Assembly: GCA_030015575.1 (NCBI GenBank)
Contig: CM057347.1
Span: 506,419,176-506,483,175 of the forward strand
Direction of reading: 5' to 3'
Length of the DNA: 64,000 nucleotides
Source of the DNA: Agapanthus africanus
Lineage: Eukaryota > Streptophyta > Magnoliopsida > Asparagales > Amaryllidaceae
A program made the translations under genes and the position numbers. The notes beneath the pieces are model-generated. The model saw nothing but the letters and a program-made list of their open reading frames with translations. It was not told where the DNA came from and searched no databases. How positions within the stretch are numbered: the stretch's first letter is position 1; each line of letters opens with the position of its first letter. Positions 55,393 through 64,000 of this stretch are shown in pieces.

Positions 55393-56120
55393 TGATGGAG
55401 GTCCTTTTCGGGTCTCCATCAGATGTTGTCTTCCGTCGATCTCCCGGTGGATTCTGGAGGTGATCTCCTGTTGCGTGTGGGTCTCAATGGGTTTGAGGAG
55501 ATTGGTGATTTGAGAAGTTTAGCGCCGAGTACCCGGAATGGTTTGGTACCACCGAGGACCCTCCGACGATCAAGTTAGTACAAGATCCGAGCAGAGTAAC
55601 AGCTAAGTGGAATAAACAATGGCTTACTTGACCTCTCTATGATGGGGGTTTATATAGCGGTGGCGGCACGTAGCAGCAGGTGCGAGGATCTTGCCGGCAG
55701 TTATGCTCCCGACGTCACGTCTGCGTAAGGAGCGGATCGTCCATTAATGAGGATCGTGATGGCGTGGAACGTGGGATGTTGCTGGCGGAGAATCTGCGCA
55801 TGGCGAGATTCGCGGAGCGGTGGTTGAGCCTGTGAGCGGTGCCGTTGGTCGGTTGATGAGACCGAGGAAGATGACCTCGGCGGGAGAGCTCGCGGACGAG
55901 CGGGAGAGCCGAGGTAGCTTGGTTCCGCGGTAGCCCGGAGACGAGCTGTGAGGCCGAGGAGGCCAATTGTGCAGGAGACTCGGAGGTGAGCCAGCGTTTG
56001 TTTGCAGCTCGGGTACAGGGGTGGCCCGGTTGGCTCCATATAGGCCTTTCTTCTGAGTTCTTGGATACGTCATCTGCCACGCGTCGTGATCCTGTTGATC
56101 ATCAATATTGAGCATCATCA
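55393..56120 (-). repeat. 5' LTR of the non-autonomous element
   Basis: 728 bp from TGATGATGCTCAATATTGAT to ACCTCCATCA on the minus strand. TSD ATTAT follows at 56121. Confidence 0.9.
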
Positions 56121-56125
56121 ATTAT

Positions 56126-57190
56126 CATTTTGGTTTTTTTTGGCAATATCATCCTGTAACAAACATAGAAATAAGAAAATTGTATTATCGCATCAAACCG
56201 TTCATACGAAGATTATGCTTTAATAAGTGACAATATTTTCCATACAAGAATAGTATGTGCACCGATCACTTTTCCCTGGGCCCGATCACTTTTCCCTGGG
56301 CCTCCACAGAAGAATCCCCAGAAGAATCCCCAGGGTTTACTTCAGTTTTCCAAAACCTCATTATAATTCAATCTCATCATTAAGCCGATCTAAAATTTCT
56401 ATTTCTTGCACAAAACCCATCTGAGATTATTTATTATAATAACTGACTAATTTAACATCTTATTTTAATAAAAATACGGATTCTTTAAATGCATTAATGG
56501 TAAAGCATACTCCTAGTGTTAAGCAATTTGCCCTCATTTGGAAAACAAGACTTTAGATTTTAGAATTTGGAGAAGAAGCCTCAATTTAAAATTAAATCAA
56601 AATTTAGAGGAAAAAAAGCTTCTATAATAAGACTAGGATGAATAGTATGTGGGGGTAATATGTTTCATTAATCGCCAAAAAACTTTATAAATCAAACCAC
56701 AAAGGATTTTGGTAAAAGGATTTGAAAGTTCATGGAGACTTTGTGATGAGAATGAACTAAACGGTGTCTTTGGAAAACTCGAGTAAATCACATGATGGTT
56801 TATATGAAATAAGCCTTAGATTTATTTTGAGTTCTACCTATCAACACATATTGATGTCTAACATTTCTAACTGGAGTTCTAGTCCTTTACTTATGACAAA
56901 TCAAGTTTATTATTTTATTTTATAATTAAAAATTGAGTTGTAACTAGTATTAATAGTATATCAATAATTTAAAAAGTTTAATTAGATCATAGTCGTCTAT
57001 TTTAATTACGATAAACAAAATACCAAAAATTATCAAGAAAGTACCAAAAGGAAGAAAAAAATGCTTCCGCGCCCATGGCTCTATATTTAAATATACATCA
57101 CATAAAGATATAATTCTTTATCATCAGTGAAATTCGAACTCCTTTTGTTCCACAACCAAAAGCATTTGATTATATTTAATCATTCCAACA
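56126..57190. other. AT-rich intergenic DNA
   Basis: No gene seen. A small local duplication occurs at 56265-56335: CGATCACTTTTCCCTGGGCC twice, then AGAAGAATCCCC twice. Confidence 0.5.
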
Positions 57191-57229
57191 TAAAGTTGTT
57201 TCTGAATTTAATAGGTTCCAATCAAGAGC

Positions 57230-57560
57230 CGTTTTCTCAACTTCATCGAGTAATCTTGTAATCCCAAACATACTTGCCATTATCGTTCCTATATCTACAT
57301 TAAAAGGACATTCCATAAATAGATTATTATCTGTTTCTTCATGTGAACTATAAAACTCGCAAGACCAGTCCTCTGTCCATCTTTGCCAGTCATATACGAT
57401 CTTCGAGAGTCATCTCTTAAGAAGAATCCAAGAAAAAACTTAGACTTATAACAAAACAACAGATTTCCAAATAAAGTTAAACCAGGAAGCTTCAAAAAGA
57501 GTTTAAATATTCATAACAACTTGCTCAAAAAATTCATCATCTTTATTGGGCATTCACATC
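57230..57560 (-). pseudogene. LINE reverse-transcriptase zinc-finger (zf-RVT) remnant
   Basis: On the minus strand, in frames broken by stops, the sequence reads CEFYSSHEETDNNLFMECPF and then MASMFGITRLLDE. This is the plant zf-RVT pattern (C-x-F-C...EET..HLF..CPF) with the second Cys and the His changed. An upstream FFLGFFLRD-like piece fits the same domain. The rest of the LINE is not visible. Confidence 0.6.
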
Positions 57561-57683
57561 ACACTATATTTCACATCAAAGGAATCCAACGCATCTATCG
57601 TTCCAGCCAAAACTCAAATTTCTTTACCATTACTCAAGACCCAACAACAATTTATAGATATAGTTATCACTTGGGTTGATTAA

Positions 57684-57872
57684 AATTGATCTTTTCATCA
57701 TGCGGCCTGCTGGTATCTATGGAAATATTTGTTTCTTGTGAAGTTTGGACGGTGTCTTTTCGGTGGGAGTCGGTTTTTGAGTATAAGTGGGATTATGCAA
57801 TTATTATTATTTTTATGGCGGGTAACGGGGAAAGCAAAGATGATTCAATTGAATTAACTCTTCAATTTTCCA
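57684..57872 (+). pseudogene. Diverged copy of the SWC5 3' UTR
   Basis: Matches 47959-48154 in the same orientation: ATTGATCTTTT...CGGCCTG(T/C)TGGTAT(T/C)TATG, GGAGTCG(A/G)T(G/T)TTTGAGT, GCAATTATTAT, and TCAA(C/T)TGAATTAACTCTTCAA. No SWC5 coding sequence precedes it. It is the trace of a duplicated gene end. Confidence 0.75.
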
Positions 57873-58545
57873 AAACAAGCTCCGTTCGCACACACACTCT
57901 GGGTTTTTTTCACGTACCACGCACATGGAAAATTGGAAGAAAAAAGGCTAGTAAATATAGTTTAAAAAAATAAGAAAATATAAACTGAACTAATTGGAGA
58001 GTTTTGGGGCCAAATCAATTTTTGTAAGCAAAATTTATTCCACAAAACAAAATTTCATACGATAAACAATATGAATTTGATTTTATAGATGGCAAGGCTC
58101 TATTCCAATATATAATTATTTAAAACAAACCGATTGTCAAACCTTCATATTAAAAAATAATAATTATCAACCTTAGAAATACTGTAAAGTCCTATATTAC
58201 CATTAACAGAAATAAAATCCCAAAATTAGCGTATGTTTTTATCAGAAAAAATATCCGACAGCTAAATTGCATTGTCATTTCTTCATCTTTCAGAATTTCT
58301 TAGTTTAATGTAACACGTGTATTCATTCATAAGTCTTTTGGTTGTTATAAGCTGTGTTTGATGCTTTCGCTGTAAAAGATAGCTATTATAAAGACACTTT
58401 TCAATGCTTTTTTTAAATTCAGCGTTAGACTTTTTCAATTGACATAAAAGCATAAATAAATAACTAAATGTATAATTTTTAACATATCTTATTAAAATTA
58501 AGTGAAAAACTTAAGCAATTGAATATAACCTTCAATTATACAAGA
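57873..58545. other. AT-rich DNA, no gene seen
   Basis: Low-complexity AT-rich sequence without recognisable coding or repeat structure. Confidence 0.4.
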
Positions 58546-58740
58546 AATTAAGGAACTTGGACATTAAAATATATAAGCCAATATGGAACAAGGAAACTAA
58601 GAACATGAAGTCTAAGAAAAAAATGCTATTATCACGGATTAAGGAACTTGATGTTAAAAGATATAACCGAAATTTGAAATTTAAACTGGGAAATTAAAAA
58701 ACTTGAAGTCAAGAAAAAAATCCAATATCATGGAATCAGG
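58546..58740 (+). repeat. Imperfect tandem duplication, unit about 97 bp
   Basis: Two units share AAGGAACTTG(G/A), TTAAAA(T/G)ATATAA, GAAGTC(T)AAGAAAAAAAT and ATCA(C/T)GGA. Non-coding. Confidence 0.55.
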
Positions 58741-58899
58741 TAACAGTACAGTTATATAACCCACCATCTCAATTTTACTTTCCATAAATTCCTTCAAAAA
58801 TAAAAAGTGCAAAGAAATTTTAGTGTGAACCCAAAAAGAACTCAAATATATACAAAGAACACAACTTTTATTATCCGAAATGAACCGATACAACAAAAA

Positions 58900-59018
58900 A
58901 ACAACTAATTCAAAATCTCATCTGCATTTCAAGTAGAAATTAACACGGCTCTTCGTGCCTCGAAAGCATCAGCATGTGATCTGCTCCGATGATTTTGACA
59001 ACCTTGTTCATAAAAGCC
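58900..59018 (-). pseudogene. Possible last exon of a methylesterase-like alpha/beta hydrolase
   Basis: On the minus strand, after an acceptor-like TCCATCGTGCAG, the frame reads NKVVKIIGADHMLMLSRHEE and then PC, a stop, and FLLEMQ. GADHM-x-MLS resembles the catalytic-histidine region near the C-terminus of plant methylesterases, where C-x-LLEIA usually follows. The in-frame TAA suggests a dead fragment. No other exon was found, so this is tentative. Confidence 0.3.
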
Positions 59019-59020
59019 TG

Positions 59021-59948
59021 CACGATGGAAAGAGCAAGAATACTTACTAACATCCGAAGTCCAAATATATTGCTATCAGGAAAATCAGTTTAGTCATTTC
59101 ATATAAATATCCATCTTTAACCATTACGTAAATCATTAAAACGGCTAGATGCTGAACAAAATTCAGATAAAATTATTTGTGCCAGCATATAACACAAATT
59201 ATAGGTAGGATAAGAAAGAGAGCATTCTCCTTGTCCGAGTTTGGTTTCTACCCCAAATACACGCTTCAAAATCCCGTATTTCTAAAACCTATTCTTTGAT
59301 TATGCAGCGTGAGATATTGTTCATTTTGAAACTTGCTAGTACTGCAAACTACAGCATTTGGGAAAATAAATACCTAAATATCTGAGTTTCAGAATTTTAG
59401 TAATCATAAGACATGCTGTCATAAAAATATAGGTAGGCAAATGCATCCAAAGAGCAGATAAAATGATTGTGCCGTATTCATTTTCCACAATGCCGAATCT
59501 TCTTCAAACAAAAGCTTAGGTACTTATCTGTCTAATGAAATGCTTATTGCAATATAGGAAACATCAATTATGAAGGATCACATGTACCGTGTCAAGTAAA
59601 CAAAGGATTGATATCAGATAACTAAATCGCAAGATGCTTCCTTCAAAATTGTGCAAGATAACCAATAATAGGTTGTTCCTTGAATTATCAACAATGCATC
59701 CTAGAAAGCTACTGCATTTAATAAGATTAGTCACCCTTTATTATAGACATTAGGATATGAAACTTGATTTTGGAAACGGAGACTAATTTTGGCTTCTTTT
59801 TTCATGTCGTCATGCAAAGTGTATAAATACATAAATTTATGAGATGCTAAACAAATCTCTTGGCTTGCGTGGAAGATAATTTCAAACTGCCAACCAAAAT
59901 AGAGACATGAGCCATGGAAGCAATTGAGCCATGGAAGCAATTATTTAC
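59021..59948. other. Unassigned AT-rich DNA between gene fragments
   Basis: Possibly intron or intergenic sequence of the broken genes on the minus strand. A short tandem GAGCCATGGAAGCAATT duplication occurs near 59910-59942. Confidence 0.4.
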
Positions 59949-60693
59949 CAGAAGCCTCTCTTTTAGTGCCAATTCTTGTACCATCTTCACTGTGTCTTCA
60001 CTTGATACCTGTGAGATTCCTTAATTTTAGAATTGCATCGATGTGTATGTATTTTGAAAGCTATAGACGATCTCAATAAATTTAAAGCACTTTCTCCATT
60101 ACATCCATATCCAAAAATATCTGGCTTAAAGCTCACCTCATTACCCATAATAAGGTGAGGACCTGGCCCAAATGAGTGTACATGTAAATCAATACTGGCT
60201 ATATATGGGAATTTTCCAAGTAATAATGCTACTAACTTGTGTCGTAGAAGAGTTAAATAGTGTCTATTATAATTAAAACAAAATAATCATTTTAAGTAAC
60301 ATTTGTAATAAATCTAGGTAAGTGAAAGGCTTGATGTTGTGCAAGGTTTTCTCCATTTAGTATATTGCTTTCTGCTAGTTCAACTCCGTTTGTCTATAAA
60401 AGGCAAATAATAATTTAGGTGTAAACGATTACAAACGTAGTTTAAAATATATGACCCAAGAATAACAAATGAGGTGCAGAAATAACTTTGAATATGAAGG
60501 AATTTACTTATGGCCACAACAACAATTATAAGTTATAGCTAGTTGCATTAGGTATACCTTTACCTTAGGGTTCATAGCCTTAAGATATTTGCCAACACCC
60601 GTGACGGTTCCTCCGCTTCCTATTCCTGTTAGGAAAACGTCAACTTGGCCATGTGTATCCTCCCATATTTCAGGACCTGTAATCTCAGTGTAT
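59949..60693 (-). pseudogene. Broken cysteine synthase / beta-cyanoalanine synthase
   Basis: Three exon-like blocks in order on the minus strand. 60564-60693 reads [16 protein letters not shown] then [20 protein letters not shown], with clean splice sites. 60086-60170 reads GPGPHLIMGNEVSFKPDIF, then DMDVMEKVL after one extra base, and lacks a normal donor. 59949-60008 reads VSSEDTVKMVQELALKERLL with both splice sites. These are PLP-dependent O-acetylserine(thiol)lyase family segments; GTGGT-like GSGGT binds the cofactor phosphate. The KPDI-x-DMDVMEKV wording favours the mitochondrial beta-cyanoalanine synthase branch. The exon with the PLP lysine and the last exon are not found. The frameshift and missing parts make it a pseudogene. 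Confidence 0.72.
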
Positions 60694-60794
60694 CTGAGAA
60701 TAATTTAGAATATCAGATATATGTAATATAAGCAGATGTCTAGAAACAGTATGACTGCATCAAATACAACATAAACCAAAGTCGTAAATACAAC

Positions 60795-61669
60795 CGGTGT
60801 TTTTGAAGGCGTTTCTAAGACGCGCCTCAGGGCGAATGGCTAAGGTTTTGCCTGGAGCGCGAAGGAGAGGCGAGACCTTTCCTTGAAGCGTACGGTTCAT
60901 TCACGAGGCTTTATTGAGGCGGATGAAGCGTATGCTTCAATCATGAAGCGTACGCTTCTTTTGTTTGGAAAAAAGAGCAGAAAAAACTTAAATTCTAACC
61001 TAGATCGTGGATTTTGTCTTCTAAATTGCAATTGCAAGTTAGCAGCGAAATCGAGGATAGAAGGCGAGGATTGAAGGTCCTGCGTAGGTTGGTAGCGAGA
61101 TCGAGATTAGAAGGCGAGGATCGAAGGTGTTGCGCAAGTTGGCAGCTAGATCAAGGCTAGAAGGCGAAAATCGAAGGTGCTGTGAGAGAAGAAAACTTCG
61201 TTCTTCTATTGTGGCAGCGCGCAGGAAACCCACGCGAGAAAGTACTAGGTTTTTTCCTTTGTGGTGATGTAATAAAAGAGTTAGAAAGGGATAGGTTATC
61301 GCGTTTGGGCTTTGGGTTAATAAGGCAGCACATAACATTTCAATCTTTCTTCTTCTCTGTCCCTACATAAGTAAACAAAAACTCAGCGGTCATTGATAAT
61401 TTAAAAATTAAAACTACACTATAAAACTATATTACTATTAAATATTAACTAACATCCATAATTTATTATGTTAAGAAAATCTTTGTTTTGGTATATAAGT
61501 GAAGGAAGACCATAATATTATCTTATATTCTGAATTTTCTCTATTATTTATATTTATAATTAATAAAAATACGAAAATCGTGAAGCTTATGCCTCGCACC
61601 TGAGGCCTAACGCCTCGCCTAGCTGAGGGTCGAACGTTTCGCCTCACGCCTCCGTCTTTTAAAACACCG
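60795..61669. mobile_element. Non-autonomous hAT-like element (875 bp)
   Basis: Flanked by the perfect 8-bp duplication AATACAAC (60787-60794 and 61670-61677). Ends are inverted: CGGTGTTTTTGAAGGCG on the left and, reversed, CGGTGTTTTAAAAGACGG on the right, both followed by GAGGCG-rich subterminal sequence. The inside holds three imperfect ~51-bp tandem units (AAGGCGAGGAT(T/C)GAAGGT, 61036-61180). The 99-codon minus ORF is not a transposase. Confidence 0.75.
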
Positions 61670-61677
61670 AATACAAC

Positions 61678-63062
61678 CAAATATCCTGATTTCAAAGTAG
61701 AAAACACTGAACTAACAAAATAAGATTAAAGATCCCAGGAATGAAGAAGTCTATCGTATTTACTTATTTATCTATTTTCCTTCTGTAACCACAACTGTTT
61801 TATGTCGACATTAGCATTTCGGCTTTTACATGGAGTAGAGCAATTTAGATATACGTGACATGAAATAAAATTTTGTTGTTAAAAAAGCAACAAGATTGAT
61901 ATGATCTCCTACCACATAAAGCCTCTGTAACTCTGACCAAATATTTTTGATTACTTATATGTACCAAGTAACCAATGTGTTAGAAAGATCCTTGAAATAA
62001 GCTAACGCAGGCCAATCAAACTGTAACAAAGCAACTTGGAAAACAATGAGGATAGCAGCAGAGCAACCAAACTATTAGACAAGCTTATTAAGTATTGAAG
62101 GATGCAGATATAAAACAATTTTAGAAATAGTATGATCCCAATTGATTAACGTCTTTGAACTTGAGAGATCGGATAATTACAGTGTGTTCTTCATACTCGG
62201 TAGCCGAATCTCTCCAACCTAGCCACTTCAAAACAAACAAAAAAATCAAGGGAATTTAGATTTATTTAAAAAATTGATAATTGCATATGTGCAATTTAAA
62301 AAATGTAAAATGTTCTTTATCTTTAAAGTAAACTAGTATATTGCACGCATGATACACTTTGTATATTTTTAGATCGCAAAGATTTGAAAAGATTTTTAAA
62401 GAATTAGTTGGAAAGATGAGAACGTGGGAATGAGAAGAGTTACAGAGATGATATGAATATAAACTCTTTCGGTTGTGCGGAGTTTGTTATGGATAAATAG
62501 TAACAATAACCCCAAAAGCTTTGTGTTTTATATTATATTTCAAGTATAATATAAATCAAAATTACCAATTTTTTACACATCAACATTGCTGACATGACAG
62601 AAAATTAGAGGGCTTCTTTTGCACGCGCTCCGTACACCACTCCTACATTAATATAGTAGAGATAATTAATAGAAATACAAAGATTATTTTCTAAAAATTC
62701 ACTTATATTTAGATGATTTGTTTGTTTTGAAAAGTTATTAAATTGATAATTGTATATATGCATTATTAAAATTTAAAATTTACTTTATTTTTAGAGAAAA
62801 ACTTATAAAATATATAAATAGTATAATACTTAAAATTTAAACATAATTAGTTGCACATAATTTGTTTGTGTTGAAAAGATTTCTTTTCTATGTGTGTGTG
62901 TCTATATATATATAATATAATGTATAAAAGTTTTCTAAATTCATGTTTCTTATTTCAAATCTGATATTTGAATTTGTTGCTATAATAGTGACATTTTAGT
63001 TTATGCCAAATCTTAACTAAACATACGGACAAAAAAATGTCATTTTGCTTATAAGAGTATTG

Positions 63063-63065
<3 letters not shown>
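61678..63065. other. AT-rich DNA, no gene recognised
   Basis: It could hold lost upstream exons of the cysteine-synthase-like gene, but no OAS-TL motif (the PLP-lysine or TSGNTG regions) is visible. A phase-open stretch near 62178-62225 on the minus strand is not recognised. Confidence 0.4.

Positions 63066-63135
<70 letters not shown>
63066..63135 (+). repeat. (TA)n microsatellite
   Basis: About 34 TA units, directly left of a foldback element. Confidence 0.9.
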
Positions 63136-63138
<3 letters not shown>

Positions 63139-63510
63139 CCAGTGAGACGCTTTCTTATGTGAGGCAAATGAGACGCACTTTATAACACCTTACTTCCCGT
63201 GTATTTCATCGATTCAGTCCGTACACCGTGATCTGCATGTCACGCATACCTTACGTATCAATTTTCATGAGATTTCTACATCTCTAGCACATGCGATCAA
63301 GTGAACGAAAAATAAACGTCTCTTGATATTCTGAAAAATGATATCATCGATCGTGCGTGCTAGAGGTGTAGGAATCTCATGAAAGTTGATACGTAGGGTA
63401 TGTTTGACATGCAGATCACGGTGAACAGTCTGGATCGGTGAAATACACTAAGGATAAGGTGTTATAGAGTGCGTCTCATTGTCTCATATAAGAAAGCATC
63501 TCACTTGATC

Positions 63511-63512
<2 letters not shown>
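63136..63512. mobile_element. Foldback MITE within TA repeats
   Basis: Arms of about 170 bp in inverted orientation share GAGA(C/T)GCTTTCTTAT, ATGAGACGCACT, TATAACACCTTA, CACCGTGATCTGCATGTCA, and CTCTAGCAC next to a short loop. The flanks are (TA)n on both sides. Confidence 0.8.

Positions 63513-63561
<49 letters not shown>
63513..63561 (+). repeat. (TA)n microsatellite
   Basis: About 24 TA units on the right flank of the foldback element. Confidence 0.9.
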
Positions 63562-63563
<2 letters not shown>

Positions 63564-64000
63564 AAAAAACTCAAAAAATCTTAAAATTTCTACATTTCAT
63601 TCTAAATTCTAGATTTTTCACATCATTCTCATTCTTATTCATTCTCTCTCTCTCATCTCCTCAAAAGGTATTCATATACCTTGGCGCCTGAGAAGAAAAA
63701 CTATATATACCCTATCAATATTTATTCATAATCATTTTTATTATAGTTTTCTTTTTTATCTTCATATGCATCGCACGTGGATAAATTCTAGTGTGTGTAC
63801 TGATTGATCTGTAAAGCGTGTGTAGTAACCGCAATCAATAACAGTGTCGCGCGTAGCTAGATCGAGATGAGTACGGGTCGCCCTCAGGGATATGTGGAAT
63901 CTTTCAATCTTACTTTAGACGTGTTGAAAAAGAGGAAGAATAGAGGAATAAAAAACAATGGAGAATAGTTTCTAGATTTATGTCAAAATACGGATGTAGA
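63562..64000. other. Unassigned end of window
   Basis: A short CT-rich run near 63640, then sequence with no recognisable gene or repeat. Confidence 0.4.

Larger units (their letters stand above)
51645..56120 (-). mobile_element. Complete non-autonomous LTR element filled with tandem repeats
   Basis: Two direct LTRs (51645-52384 and 55393-56120), target duplication ATTAT (51640-51644 and 56121-56125), primer binding site and polypurine tract show minus orientation. The inside holds a short gag-like ORF next to the primer site and about 2.2 kb of GC-rich tandem repeats. There is no protease, integrase or reverse transcriptase. It must have relied on proteins of another element. Confidence 0.9.

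Noticed and set aside
57295-57495. 66-codon minus-strand ORF as a gene
   Set aside because: It overlaps the LINE zinc-finger remnant in a different frame and has no independent support.

Overview
This is a stretch of nuclear DNA from a flowering plant. It is built almost entirely of LTR retrotransposons of plant lineages (Ty3/gypsy Tekay/Del-type and Tat-type, Ty1/copia Angela-type and an older copia), with a TRIM, hAT-like elements and foldback MITEs. It also holds one spliced plant gene with telo-box, CT-rich and AT-rich intron features. I cannot name the species. The repeat load and nesting point to a medium or large plant genome. No prokaryotic genes, operons or CRISPR arrays are present.

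Layout. 1-12.4 kb: a decayed Tekay-type gypsy element on the minus strand (3' LTR 23-3174, integrase/chromodomain, reverse transcriptase, gag). Its pol is split by a Tat-type element (LTR 6347-8725, an extra ORF, truncated gag). 12.4-21.4 kb: a patchwork of LTR pieces, namely a Tekay-type LTR fragment in inverted relation to a second LTR at 13767-17050, a copia LTR fragment, a second Tat-type element (LTR 17696-19157), and the end of a third Tekay-type LTR. 21.4-38.2 kb: a nested stack readable from target-site duplications (TSDs). An old copia pol is broken by a 3.1-kb solo LTR (TSD ACGTG). That LTR is broken by a young, nearly intact Angela-type copia element (22470-32205, TSD ACCCG, LTRs differing at only 7 sites). 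The old copia's own 3' LTR is broken by a solo Tat LTR (36046-37584, TSD CAGAC). A TRIM with 83-bp LTRs follows.

39.2-48.1 kb: the one convincing host gene, a SWC5/CFDP1 (BCNT-domain) homologue on the plus strand. It has five phase-consistent coding exons (264 codons), a 5.5-kb first coding intron full of MITEs, and a probable GC-AG intron. SWC5 is a subunit of the SWR1 complex that deposits histone H2A.Z. Downstream lies a 3-kb AT-rich minisatellite with a period of about 290 bp, then a complete non-autonomous LTR element (51645-56120, TSD ATTAT) filled with GC-rich tandem repeats.

56-64 kb: AT-rich DNA with gene debris: a LINE zinc-finger remnant, a second copy of the SWC5 3' UTR, a broken cysteine/beta-cyanoalanine synthase on the minus strand carrying a hAT-like insertion, and a foldback MITE inside TA repeats. 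Nothing here is clearly a new biological system. The most unusual items are the gag-less but recently mobile Angela element, the non-autonomous tandem-repeat LTR element, the paired G-box arrays in Tat LTRs, and the duplicated SWC5 3' end.
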